Source: Lachnospiraceae bacterium (GTDB lineage: Bacteria > Bacillota > Clostridia > Lachnospirales > Lachnospiraceae). Taken from it: a stretch of DNA of 64,000 nt. The stretch is from positions 1-64,000 of the forward strand of contig JAPJQL010000010.1 in NCBI GenBank assembly GCA_030825115.1, read 5' to 3'. The translations under genes were made by a program, and so were the position numbers. The notes below the pieces were generated by a model. That model ran no database searches. It was not told the origin of the DNA and saw only the letters and a list, made by a program, of their open reading frames with translations. How positions within the stretch are numbered: position 1 is the stretch's first letter; every line of letters starts with the position of its first letter. Positions 24,683-33,565 of this stretch are shown in pieces.

Positions 24683-25774
24683 TTACAAAATATCCTGCCG
24701 CATAATCTTCCTGATCCGTTCGTCATCCAGCCCGCGGATCACCTCCACAGCCATCTGGATCGTCGCCTCGATATCTTCTTTCGCGCAGAAGTTGTAGTGG
24801 CTGTGTACATACCGGGACGGAATCCCCAGCACAAGCACCGGGACGGCCTGATAGGTCAGGCTGATCTTTCCGGCGTCCGTACTGCCGCCCCTGCGGACTG
24901 CATCCTGGCACTTGATGCCGTATTTCTCTGCAATCTCATGGGCATAGTCCATGAAGACCGGGTTGGCGACATAGCTGTTGTCCATGTGGCGAATCTGTAC
25001 TCCGCTCTTTAAGCATCCCTGTGCCACGCCGGTGCGGTAATAAAAATCATCTGCCGGAGAGCCCTCAAATACAATTGCCAGATCCGGCTTTACCTGCTGT
25101 GCAGTCACAGTCGCCCCGCGCATCCCGACTTCTTCCTGCGCCGCAAACGCTCCGACCACATCCACGGCGAGCCGGTCCGTCTCGCCCTTTAAAGCCTGCA
25201 TCGTCTCGATGATGCACATACAGCCGAGCCGGTTGTCAAACGCCTTACCGCTGCAGATCCCGTGCTTCTCATCGTAGGTAAAAGTCACATCCGGCATCAT
25301 CGGATCGCCGACCCGGATGCCATAATCTTCTTCAATCTCCCTGCGGCTGCTTGCGCCCACATCCACCTTCAGCTCTTCAATCGTCAGGGAAGCATCCGCC
25401 TTCTGGGCTGCGGTCAGAAAATGAACCGGCTTGGAAGTAATGATGCCGCGGATCTTCTCTCCTTTGCTGTTGCGTACAATCACCGTATGCGCCGGAAGGC
25501 TGGTCAGGTGAAATCCGCCCAGGGTGATGATGCTGAGCAGACCGTTCTCCTCAATATTCTGTACCATAAATCCACACTCGTCCGTATGGGCATCCAGCAT
25601 GAACACCGGACGGTTCCCTTTCGCATCCGGCATGGTTGCATAAACGTTATGCATTGCGTCATTTCTCAGGTTCAGCCCTTCGCAGTGTTTCTGAACTGCC
25701 TTGACTACCTCTTCCTCAAAACCGCTCGGTCCGAAGGCATTTGTCAGGTCTTCGATGATTCTCAAATCTGCCAT
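24683..25774 (-). CDS. M42-family aminopeptidase
   Basis: The 363-residue metallopeptidase has the M42 di-metal features: DAHTDECGFMV, the AFDNRLG bridging Asp, EEVGMRGA for the catalytic Glu, and SRYVHSHYNF for the final ligand. It releases N-terminal residues from peptides in the cytoplasm. It follows a D-aminopeptidase and a dipeptide importer on the same strand, so it probably digests imported peptides. It may have its own promoter in the 47-base gap, which was not identified. Confidence 0.92.
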   Translation of the reverse strand: MADLRIIEDLTNAFGPSGFEEEVVKAVQKHCEGLNLRNDAMHNVYATMPDAKGNRPVFMLDAHTDECGFMVQNIEENGLLSIITLGGFHLTSLPAHTVIVRNSKGEKIRGIITSKPVHFLTAAQKADASLTIEELKVDVGASSRREIEEDYGIRVGDPMMPDVTFTYDEKHGICSGKAFDNRLGCMCIIETMQALKGETDRLAVDVVGAFAAQEEVGMRGATVTAQQVKPDLAIVFEGSPADDFYYRTGVAQGCLKSGVQIRHMDNSYVANPVFMDYAHEIAEKYGIKCQDAVRRGGSTDAGKISLTYQAVPVLVLGIPSRYVHSHYNFCAKEDIEATIQMAVEVIRGLDDERIRKIMRQDIL

Positions 25775-25821
25775 GATTTTATCCCCACTTTCTGTTGAAA
25801 TTCGTTTTGTTATCCACCAAA

Positions 25822-26643
25822 TCAGTATACTACAAAGGAGTGCGCCGTTACAATATCCATCCAGCTATTGCTGGTCAGCCGTATCGTCCGCTCGTCCACC
25901 GCCTTCATCCCGGGGTAGAAGGACATCTGATACGCCTTTTTCAGGTCCTTTAGATTCACCTCATAGACGAATGACTCCGGCAGTTCCACCTTACAGCGCT
26001 TCAAGCGGTCTTCTACAGCCTGTGCATCCCCTGCAAGCAGCCCGGTGACCTGCGCCTTCAGATTTTTGATCACGGTCGCCGGGGATACGTTGAATGCAGA
26101 AGCGCCCACGCCCTTCTTCGTCTCCACCGTCGTGATCGCCGGGACCATCTCCTTCGCCAGCTCGCAGATGCGCGCATCGCCGGAAAGAAAGACGACCGGG
26201 ACTCCATACATTGCAGCCGTGTAGCTGTTCAGCATAAATTCACTCATCCGCTTTCCGTTCAGCAGGATAAAGTTGCTGTTTCCTGTCGAAGTGTGGCTCA
26301 TCGGGCTTCCCGGGTCGCCTGCCGGGGCATGATAACCGATATAGAGCACCGCGTCAAAGGTCTCATCCAGCCCAAACATCATGTTCACCGGATGGCCGCT
26401 TTTCCCGCGGATCAGCGCCACGCCTTCCGGCATTGCCATCACATCGATATTGGTGGCATCCCCGTGTCCGTCTTTTACGACGATCTCATCGACGCCTGCC
26501 GCAAGCGCCGCTTCGCAGACAGCAACCACTTCCTCTGTCATCTGCTTTGCAAATTTCTGGTACGCCGGTTCATTTTTGTGCGTCTCATAGCTCATGGTCG
26601 TACCGGCACAACCTTCGATATCCGCACTGATAAACAGTTTCAT
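25822..26643 (-). CDS. dppA: M55-family D-aminopeptidase (DppA-like)
   Basis: The product has 273 residues from ATG 26643. It has the M55 motifs SADIEG near the N-terminus, VKDGHGDA and the YIGYHAPAG region, which supply zinc ligands. The family includes B. subtilis DppA, which cleaves D-Ala-type dipeptides and is encoded with a dipeptide importer. Here too it follows dppD and dppF-like genes. The frame to 26709 lacks a site, while AAGG lies five bases before 26643. The likely substrates are D-amino-acid dipeptides from cell-wall turnover. Confidence 0.9.
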   Translation of the reverse strand: MKLFISADIEGCAGTTMSYETHKNEPAYQKFAKQMTEEVVAVCEAALAAGVDEIVVKDGHGDATNIDVMAMPEGVALIRGKSGHPVNMMFGLDETFDAVLYIGYHAPAGDPGSPMSHTSTGNSNFILLNGKRMSEFMLNSYTAAMYGVPVVFLSGDARICELAKEMVPAITTVETKKGVGASAFNVSPATVIKNLKAQVTGLLAGDAQAVEDRLKRCKVELPESFVYEVNLKDLKKAYQMSFYPGMKAVDERTIRLTSNSWMDIVTAHSFVVY

Positions 26644-26753
26644 TCGCACCTTGCCTCTTTTCTCATAGTCACAGACGCATAATAGCTGCACGGTTTCCCG
26701 CGCCGCCATTATGCGTCCTGCGTGTTCATTTTTCAGTTCTTTTCAGAGGTCTC

Positions 26754-27776
26754 TCAGGAACGTTCCACCGCGTTCTCTGCCGCCTTAGCCGCCTTTTTCG
26801 CATCTTCCGTGTCATACAGATGGCAGTATACAAAATGGTCGTCGCCTACCTGATATTTCTGCGGCGCCTCGGTCTTGCAGCGCTCCATGCACTGCGGGCA
26901 GCGGGTATGGAACTTACATCCGCCTGGCGGATTCAGCGCCGACGGGATGTTTCCTTCCAGGATGATCCTCTCTTTCTTTGCCTTCGGGTCCGGAATCGGA
27001 ACTGCGGACAACAGGGCGCGGGTGTACGGATGCAGCGGGTTCTGGTACAGATTGTACTTGTCTGCCACTTCCACAAAATTTCCAAGATACATCACGCCTA
27101 CCCGGTCGCTGATATGCTCAACGACGCTTAAGTCATGGGCCACAAAGATATAGGTCAGGTTATAATCTTTTTTCAGATGGTTCATCAGGTTCAGTACCTG
27201 GGACTGGATCGATACGTCCAGTGCCGAAACCGGCTCATCCGCAATGATCAGCTGCGGTTTCACAGCCAGGGCGCGGGCGATGCCGATACGCTGGCGCTGT
27301 CCGCCGGAAAACTCATGCGGATAGCGGTTCGCATGATAATCGTCAAGTCCTACCCGGCGCAGAAGTTCGACCACCTTCTGGTCGATCTCCTCCCTCGTCC
27401 GGGACAGCCCGTGGATGATGAGCGGCTCTGCAATGATATCGCGGACAGACATACGCGGGTTTAAGGATGCATACGGATCCTGAAAGACCATCTGCACTTT
27501 CTTGCGGATAGGGCGCATCTGCTTTGGCGTATAGTTTGAAATCTCCTCGCCGTCCAGCACGATCGAGCCAGCCGTCGGCTCGATCAGCTTGCAGATACTC
27601 TTGCCCAGCGTGGATTTTCCACAGCCGGACTCGCCTACGATACCCAGGACTTCGCCCCGGCGCACCTCAAAATCCACATCATCAACCGCTTTTACATATG
27701 CTTTCTGTCCAAACTTGCTGCCGCTGACCTGGTAATACTGCTTCAGTCCCTTTACTTCCAATAAGTTATCTGCCAT
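26754..27776 (-). CDS. dppF: Dipeptide ABC importer ATPase (DppF/OppF-like)
   Basis: The 340-residue ATPase has Walker A GESGCGKST near residue 50, signature SGGQRQRIGIARAL, Walker B LIIADEPVSALD, and a Cys-rich C-terminal oligopeptide-transporter region (GCKFHTRCPQCMERC) that may bind an Fe-S cluster. It starts at ATG 27776, overlapping the dppD stop. It pairs with DppD to power uptake. Confidence 0.92.
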   Translation of the reverse strand: MADNLLEVKGLKQYYQVSGSKFGQKAYVKAVDDVDFEVRRGEVLGIVGESGCGKSTLGKSICKLIEPTAGSIVLDGEEISNYTPKQMRPIRKKVQMVFQDPYASLNPRMSVRDIIAEPLIIHGLSRTREEIDQKVVELLRRVGLDDYHANRYPHEFSGGQRQRIGIARALAVKPQLIIADEPVSALDVSIQSQVLNLMNHLKKDYNLTYIFVAHDLSVVEHISDRVGVMYLGNFVEVADKYNLYQNPLHPYTRALLSAVPIPDPKAKKERIILEGNIPSALNPPGGCKFHTRCPQCMERCKTEAPQKYQVGDDHFVYCHLYDTEDAKKAAKAAENAVERS

Positions 27777-28771
27777 CAGTTATTACCCCCTTTCTGCTGA
27801 CACAGCCAGCATTTGCTCTGATGCCCGTTCCCAAGATCGGTAAATCCCGGCTCTTCTTCGTGACATTTGTCAAACGCATATTTACAGCGCGGTGCAAATT
27901 TACAGCCCTTTGGCATATATTTCGGGTTTGGCACGTTGCCCGGAATCGACTCCAGCTCTTCCACATGCTCGCCCAGTTTCGGAATGGAGGCCAGCAGGCC
28001 CTCCGTATACGGATGGGATGGCTTCTCAAAGATATCATATACCGTGCCTTTCTCTACCACACGGCCGCAGTACATGACCACGACCTCGTCACAAACCTCT
28101 GCCACCACGCCAAGGTCATGGGTGATGAACAGGATGGAGGTGCCGATTTCTTCTTTCAGGTGGTTCATCAGATCCAGAATCTGTGCCTGGATCGTCACAT
28201 CCAGAGCCGTGGTCGGCTCGTCTGCGATCAGGATCTCCGGATTGCAGACCAGGGCCATCGCGATCATGACACGCTGGCGCTGTCCGCCGGAGAGCTGGAA
28301 CGGGAATTCCTTCATCATCTTCTCCACCCGCGGCAGCCCGGTCAGCTTCAGCATCTCGATCGCCTTTGCCTCCGCCTCTTTTTTGCTGACGTTCTGGTGC
28401 ATCAGGATGCACTCCATGATCTGGTCTCCGATCTTCATAACCGGATTCAGGCTTGTCATCGGCTCCTGGAAGATCATCGAGATCTTGCTGCCGCGCAGCT
28501 TTCTCTTCTCATCCTCGCTCAGGTGGATGATGTCGTCGCCGTTTAACAGGATCTCTCCCTCCACCACCTTTCCGGTAGTGCCCATGAGCAGCCCCATCAC
28601 GGACATCGCGGTTACGCTCTTTCCGCTGCCGGACTCGCCCACGATCCCCAGGGTCGATCCTTCTTTTAATTCGATATCCACACCGTCAACCGACTTTACC
28701 ACACCGCTGTCGGTGTAAAAATAGGTGTGCATATTTTTGATTTCCAAAATGTTGTTGTTTTTCTTTTCCAC
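27776..28771 (-). CDS. dppD: Dipeptide ABC importer ATPase (DppD/OppD-like)
   Basis: The ATPase has about 331 residues, with Walker A GESGSGKS, signature LSGGQRQRVMIAMAL and Walker B LIADEPTTALD, plus the C-terminal Cys motif GCKFAPRCKYAFDKC. The start is chosen as GTG 28771, nine bases after GAGGAG. ATG 28780 abuts that site and GTG 28804 has AAAGGA too close, so both are less likely. Confidence 0.91.
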   Translation of the reverse strand: MEKKNNNILEIKNMHTYFYTDSGVVKSVDGVDIELKEGSTLGIVGESGSGKSVTAMSVMGLLMGTTGKVVEGEILLNGDDIIHLSEDEKRKLRGSKISMIFQEPMTSLNPVMKIGDQIMECILMHQNVSKKEAEAKAIEMLKLTGLPRVEKMMKEFPFQLSGGQRQRVMIAMALVCNPEILIADEPTTALDVTIQAQILDLMNHLKEEIGTSILFITHDLGVVAEVCDEVVVMYCGRVVEKGTVYDIFEKPSHPYTEGLLASIPKLGEHVEELESIPGNVPNPKYMPKGCKFAPRCKYAFDKCHEEEPGFTDLGNGHQSKCWLCQQKGGNN

Positions 28772-28839
28772 GCTATGCATCTCCTCGTTATGAGCACTCA
28801 GCACCTGTCCTTTAGGCGCTTATGTGCGATACATGTCCT

Positions 28840-28875
28840 CTCCACTTCGTGAGGTCTTTCACGAACTTAGTGGAG
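28840..28875 (-). promoter_or_regulatory. Stem-loop between dppC and dppD
   Basis: CTCCACTTCGTGA and TCACGAA-ctt-AGTGGAG form an interrupted stem with a three-base bulge. No T-run follows, so it is probably an mRNA-stability or processing element. Confidence 0.55.
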
Positions 28876-28879
28876 TGGC

Positions 28880-29758
28880 TTAATCGGTCAGTTTCGGGTC
28901 CAGGGCATCTCTCAGGCCATCGCCCAGCAGGTTGAAGCTGAGCACGGTGAAAAAGATTGCAAGACCTGGGAACAGGGTGATATGCCAGCTGTTCATCATG
29001 TAGGTACGCCCGTTGCTGAGCAGCAGTCCCCACTCCGGTGTCGGCGGCTGTGCGCCCATGCCGAGGAAGCTTAAGGAAGATGCCGTCAAGATCGAGGAAC
29101 CGATAGACATACTGTACTGCACGATAATGTCCGGAATCGCGCTTGGCAGGATATGCTTGAACAGGATCCTCGCATCGCCTGCGCCGATATTCCGCGCCGC
29201 CTGCACAAACACGCTGTTCTTGGTCGCCAGGGTATTGCCGCGGACCAGACGGGCGAACTTCGGAATGTTAAATACCGCAACCGCGATGATGACGTTGTTC
29301 ATGCCGTTTCCCAGGATTGCTACGATTGCGATCGCAAGGATAATGCCCGGGAACGCAAACAGCGCGTCACAGATCCTCATGATCACGGAGTCGATGATTC
29401 CGCCGTAATAACCGCCTACCAGACCAAGGACAGTCCCGATCAGGGCCGCGATTGTAACGGAGAACAGACCTACACTCAGGGAAATCCCTGTGCCGCAGAT
29501 AATACGGGAAAACAGGTCCCGGCCAAACTCGTCGGTCCCAAACCAATGGGCCGCCGTCGGAGACTGCATGATCGAGCTGTAATCATAGTCATTAATGCCA
29601 TATGGCGCAATGTGATAGCTGGTAAAGGACAGCACCACCAAAAACAGGATAAAGCCCAGCGCAACCAGCGCGGTCTTCTGTTTTTTGAACTTTCTTATAA
29701 ACTCGGAAAGCGGAGTGCTGATGTCTGTCTTTTCATTTAATACTTTCTCTTCTGCCAT
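28880..29758 (-). CDS. dppC: Dipeptide ABC importer permease (DppC-like)
   Basis: The 292-residue permease has an N-terminal soluble stretch, one early helix and five further helices in a BPD_transp_1 domain. The NIGAGDARILFKHILPSAIPDI region contains the EAA-like loop that contacts the ATPase. It starts 17 bases after dppB. Confidence 0.92.
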   Translation of the reverse strand: MAEEKVLNEKTDISTPLSEFIRKFKKQKTALVALGFILFLVVLSFTSYHIAPYGINDYDYSSIMQSPTAAHWFGTDEFGRDLFSRIICGTGISLSVGLFSVTIAALIGTVLGLVGGYYGGIIDSVIMRICDALFAFPGIILAIAIVAILGNGMNNVIIAVAVFNIPKFARLVRGNTLATKNSVFVQAARNIGAGDARILFKHILPSAIPDIIVQYSMSIGSSILTASSLSFLGMGAQPPTPEWGLLLSNGRTYMMNSWHITLFPGLAIFFTVLSFNLLGDGLRDALDPKLTD

Positions 29759-29774
29759 CGTCTTCTCCCCTTTC

Positions 29775-30695
29775 TTAACTTAACTGGATTTCCGGATTGA
29801 GAAGGGCATAGAGCACATCCACAATCAGGTTTATCATAACAAAGTGCAACGAGAAAATCAGGATCAGGGACTGGATCGCCGGATAGTCACGGTAATTTAC
29901 AGACTCCACCAGCAGGGAACCAAGCCCCGGGAACGCAAATACAGACTCCGTAACGACGGAACCGCCGAGCAGGAAACCGAACTGGAGTCCCACGACAGTC
30001 ACGACGGAGATCATGGAGTTGCGGAATGCGTGCTTCCAGATGACAACCTTTTCCTTCAGCCCCTTCGCCCGGGCCGTACGGATATAGTCATCTTTTAAAA
30101 CCTCTATAATCGAAGAGCGGGTAAAGCGGGCGATGATCGCCGCAATACTTGCGCCCAGTGCAATCGAAGGTAATACCAGGCTCTTTAAAGAGTCTGCGCC
30201 TGTGGTCGGAAACCACCTCAAATTCACGGAAAATATCATGATCAGCATAAAACCCAGCCAGAATGACGGGACTGATATGCCCGAAACAGCGGCAGTCATG
30301 CCTGCATAATCCTGCCATTTACTTCGATTTTTGCCGGACCAGACGCCCAGCAGGATTCCCGCGACGGTACTCCATCCAAGTGCCATCAGCGTCAGCTTTG
30401 CCGTATTGGCATAGCGGTTTGCAACCTCCACCGTCACCGGACGTTTGGTTCGCAGGGAGGTTCCAAGGTCCCCTTTCAAGAGACCGGTTACATAATTGAT
30501 ATACTGCACATGGACCGGTTGATCCAGTCCCAGCTGTTCCCTGACTACCTGCACGTCTTCCAGCGTTGCCTGCGGACCTGCCACCAGACGCGCCGGGTCG
30601 CCCGGAATCAGACGTACAAAGAAAAACACGAATGTTACCACAATAATCAGGGTAGGTATCACTCCAATAATTCTCTTTCCTATGTATTTTAACAT
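29775..30695 (-). CDS. dppB: Dipeptide ABC importer permease (DppB-like)
   Basis: The 306-residue permease has the DppB N-terminus LKYIGKRIIGVIPTLIIVV, the GLDQPVHVQYINYVTGLLKGDLGTS block and a C-terminal channel domain. It forms the membrane pore with DppC. A stem-loop in the 137-base gap before it separates it from the binding-protein gene. Confidence 0.93.
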   Translation of the reverse strand: MLKYIGKRIIGVIPTLIIVVTFVFFFVRLIPGDPARLVAGPQATLEDVQVVREQLGLDQPVHVQYINYVTGLLKGDLGTSLRTKRPVTVEVANRYANTAKLTLMALGWSTVAGILLGVWSGKNRSKWQDYAGMTAAVSGISVPSFWLGFMLIMIFSVNLRWFPTTGADSLKSLVLPSIALGASIAAIIARFTRSSIIEVLKDDYIRTARAKGLKEKVVIWKHAFRNSMISVVTVVGLQFGFLLGGSVVTESVFAFPGLGSLLVESVNYRDYPAIQSLILIFSLHFVMINLIVDVLYALLNPEIQLS

Positions 30696-30766
30696 ACACT
30701 CAACACCTTTCGTATCTTACGGGGCGTACCCCCTGTTCCAACGGGTTGCCATACATTTTCATGTAT

Positions 30767-30806
30767 AAAATGGTCTGGCAGGGGAATTTCCCCGCCAAAC
30801 CATTTT
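30767..30806 (-). promoter_or_regulatory. Stem-loop after the dipeptide-binding protein gene
   Basis: AAAATGGT and ACCATTTT form the base of a hairpin with inner GGC/GCC and GGGGAA/TTTCCCC pairing. Its position matches those in the two other importer operons. It may partly terminate or protect the upstream message. Confidence 0.7.
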
Positions 30807-30832
30807 GCATGTGAAGCCTTCCTCACTTATCC

Positions 30833-32515
30833 TTACTTGCTCATCTTGCCGTTTCTCAAGTTGATGCAGTTATCCGGGAATACCTTTACATCCACGATGT
30901 TCTTGCTGGTTGCCCAGGTGTTGGCGTCATTCGCCAGACATACAAGCGGGCTCTCCTCCCAGATAATATCCTGAACCTTCTCATAAGCGTCTGCTCTCTT
31001 CTGCTCGTCTGCGGTAGACAGGGCGTCTTTTAAGAGCTGGTCTACTTCCTGGTTCTCATAGTAGCAGATATTGTAGCTCATCGGCGGCTCGGACTCGATT
31101 GCAAGCAGCGGACGGATACCCCAGTCAGCGTCACCGGTAGACGGAGACCAGCCGATGATATACATCTCAACTTCTGCCTCTGCGCCCGGCGCGTTGGTAT
31201 CCTGTACCTTCTGGTTTACAACGGCGCTCTCTAAAGCATTGATCTTAACGTCAATGCCAACCTGGCCTAACTGCTGCTGTAAAAACTCACACTGCTTTAA
31301 GTTGGTCGTAGTACTTGCACACATGATGCTGGTCTCAAAACCATCCGGATATCCTGCTTCTGCAAGCAGGGATTTTGCCTTCTCGATATCATACGGATAT
31401 ACATCGTTGCCTTTGTAGTACTGAACTGCCGGTCCGATGATGGAGGTTGCCGGAGTAGCAACGCCGTCCTTTACAACCGCACAGTATGCCTCTTTGTTGA
31501 TCGCGTAGTTGATCGCCTGACGAACTCTTACGTCGTTAAACGGCGCTTTCTGGTTGTTCATGAACAGGTAACGAACTACGATGCCCTCTTCCTGACCTAC
31601 CGATACGGTGGAATCCGTTCTCAGGTTGTTGATGCTCTCAGTCGGAACCGGCCAGATCAGCTGTGCGTCGCCGGACTGTAACATCGCAACACGGGTGGTA
31701 TTCTCAGATACCGGTTTGAAGGTGATGGTCTTAAAGCCGGCGTCAGGATCTACCAAAGCAGTTCCGCCGCAGATCTCTGCGTCATAACCCCACCAGTCTT
31801 TGTTCAGGGCGATGGTTGCATGCTCGCCTGCAATCCACTCTACAAAAGTATACTGACCGGTACCAACCGGAGACTCTGCACATGCCTGATTGCCCTGCTC
31901 GATCACCTTCGGGCTCATAACCACGCAGGCCGGATGGGCCAGGGTCGGGATAAACGCGCCAAACGGCTCAACCAGGCTTACTTTTACGGTATAATCGTCC
32001 ACAACCTCGGTCTTGTCCAGAATATTGCAGAGCAGCGTCGTTCTCTTCAGACCCAGCTCCTTATCGCCCCAACGGTCAAAGTTTGCCTTTGCCGCATCTG
32101 CGTTCCACGGAGTTCCGTCAGTAAAGCTGATACCTTCTCTCAGTTTGATCGTGAACTCGGTTGCATCCTCATTCGCCTCATAACCGGTAGCAAGCATCGG
32201 GATGATGCCCATGTCATCGTCAAATCCGAACAGACCGTCCATCATCAGTCTCTGGATGCCGCCGGATAAAGTATCGCTGGTGTCCATCGGGTCCATCGTC
32301 GTAAAGTCTACCAGCATCGCAGCAACGATATCGGAATCCTGGGATACGGACTCGCCTTCTGCAATCGTCACAGCCGCAGTTGTCTCAGCCGGCGCTGCTC
32401 CGCCAGCCGCAGTAGTGGCATTGCCAGACGTGTTTCCTCCGCCGCAGCCGGTGACAGCAACCATAGTCGCCGCAAGAACAAGTGCACATAACTTTTTCGT
32501 GCTTCTTTTCATCAT
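30833..32515 (-). CDS. dppE: Dipeptide-binding lipoprotein (SBP_bac_5 family, DppE-like)
   Basis: The 560-residue lipoprotein has lipobox VTGC and a Thr/Ala-rich linker. The mature SBP_bac_5 fold includes MLATGYEANEDATEFTIKLREGISFTDGTPWNADAAK. It captures peptides at the membrane face and delivers them to DppBC. It is the first gene of the importer operon, with a promoter at 32614-32643 and a stem-loop after it. Confidence 0.92.
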   Translation of the reverse strand: MMKRSTKKLCALVLAATMVAVTGCGGGNTSGNATTAAGGAAPAETTAAVTIAEGESVSQDSDIVAAMLVDFTTMDPMDTSDTLSGGIQRLMMDGLFGFDDDMGIIPMLATGYEANEDATEFTIKLREGISFTDGTPWNADAAKANFDRWGDKELGLKRTTLLCNILDKTEVVDDYTVKVSLVEPFGAFIPTLAHPACVVMSPKVIEQGNQACAESPVGTGQYTFVEWIAGEHATIALNKDWWGYDAEICGGTALVDPDAGFKTITFKPVSENTTRVAMLQSGDAQLIWPVPTESINNLRTDSTVSVGQEEGIVVRYLFMNNQKAPFNDVRVRQAINYAINKEAYCAVVKDGVATPATSIIGPAVQYYKGNDVYPYDIEKAKSLLAEAGYPDGFETSIMCASTTTNLKQCEFLQQQLGQVGIDVKINALESAVVNQKVQDTNAPGAEAEVEMYIIGWSPSTGDADWGIRPLLAIESEPPMSYNICYYENQEVDQLLKDALSTADEQKRADAYEKVQDIIWEESPLVCLANDANTWATSKNIVDVKVFPDNCINLRNGKMSK

Positions 32516-32613
32516 GTTCTCCTCCTCAATTTCATTATATTATTGTCTCTTTGTTACATCTTTGTCGGACATCTGTTCGCCCAGCAAACACACTCAAATT
32601 AAACAACTAGTAA

Positions 32614-32643
32614 ATTCTAGCATAATTCCACTACTTATGTCAA
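32614..32643 (-). promoter_or_regulatory. Promoter of the dipeptide importer operon
   Basis: TTGACA (32638-32643) and TAGAAT (32614-32619) are 18 bases apart on the minus strand. A CTAG-N6-CTAG symmetric sequence (32607-32620) overlaps the -10 box and could be an operator. Confidence 0.65.
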
Positions 32644-32670
32644 TAAATCAAGTTAACAATCGCCATGTTC

Positions 32671-32699
32671 TTGCATAAAAAATACAGGGATGCTATACT
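32671..32699 (+). promoter_or_regulatory. Promoter of the class I amidotransferase gene
   Basis: TTGCAT (32671-32676) and TATACT (32694-32699) are 17 bases apart, divergent from the dipeptide operon promoter. Confidence 0.65.
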
Positions 32700-32778
32700 T
32701 ATATCCATCATATTGGATAAATCCCCTGATTTTGTAACAAAATATGCGGATTTATCGATACAAAAGGAAGGATATACC

Positions 32779-33495
32779 ATGATACCAAAGATAGGAATCA
32801 CTACTGTAAATCAGACAAATCCGGCGAACGGTTCGGAACTGACCGTTCTGGGCTGGACTTATATCGACGCTGTATCACAGTCCGGCGGGCTTCCTCTTCT
32901 GATCCCGTCCATCACAGACGAACATCTGCTTGATGCCTATGTCAAGGCTTGCGACGGCTTCATCTTCAGCGGCGGCATCGACGTCTCCCCCTGCTGCTAC
33001 GGCGAGATGCAGCACCCGCTGCTGGGAGAAACAAGCCTGAAACTGGATAAGAGCCAGATCGGGCTGATAAAAAAAGTGATCGCGGCAAAAAAACCGTTTC
33101 TCGCGATCTGCCGCGGAAACCAGGTCCTCAATGTGGCATGCGGCGGAACTCTATATCAGGACAACAGCCTGCACGGGGGCGATGTGGCCAAACACATGCA
33201 AAAAAGCGACCGCGGGGATGTCAGCCACGAGATTTCCATCTCCGAAGGCTCTGTGCTCCACTCCATGTTTGGGGAGAGGATCTGGATCAACAGCTATCAT
33301 CATCAGAGCATCAAAACCTTGGGCAGCGGACTCCGCATCACCGCAGTCGCCGATGATGGCATCATCGAGTCTACGGAGCTGACCGACTACCCGTATGGCA
33401 TCGGGCTTCAGTGGCATCCAGAAGTGATGCTTCTGGCCGATGATGCGATGAAGCCTTTATTTGACAGGCTGATCAGGGAAGCTGCCGACAGATAA
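32779..33495 (+). CDS. Gamma-glutamyl-gamma-aminobutyrate hydrolase-like peptidase (C26)
   Basis: The 238-residue class I glutamine amidotransferase-fold protein has nucleophile motif AICRGNQVLNV and the catalytic His/Glu in LQWHPEVM. It resembles PuuD and related C26 hydrolases that cleave gamma-glutamyl bonds in the cytoplasm. No puu polyamine genes are nearby, so the true substrate may be another gamma-glutamyl compound. ATG 32779 follows AAGGAAGG by seven bases; the longer frame to 32665 overlaps the promoter. Confidence 0.86.
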   Translation: MIPKIGITTVNQTNPANGSELTVLGWTYIDAVSQSGGLPLLIPSITDEHLLDAYVKACDGFIFSGGIDVSPCCYGEMQHPLLGETSLKLDKSQIGLIKKVIAAKKPFLAICRGNQVLNVACGGTLYQDNSLHGGDVAKHMQKSDRGDVSHEISISEGSVLHSMFGERIWINSYHHQSIKTLGSGLRITAVADDGIIESTELTDYPYGIGLQWHPEVMLLADDAMKPLFDRLIREAADR

Positions 33496-33512
33496 AATGA
33501 CAGGCGCACGCA

Positions 33513-33553
33513 AAAAACCTGCCGTCTCCCATATGCGGGGACAGCAGGTTTTT
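33513..33553. terminator. Bidirectional terminator, amidotransferase / histidine kinase
   Basis: AAAAACCTGC and GCAGGTTTTT flank inner GTC/GAC pairing, placed between converging genes. Confidence 0.85.
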
Positions 33554-33565
33554 ATTGTATTTCTG

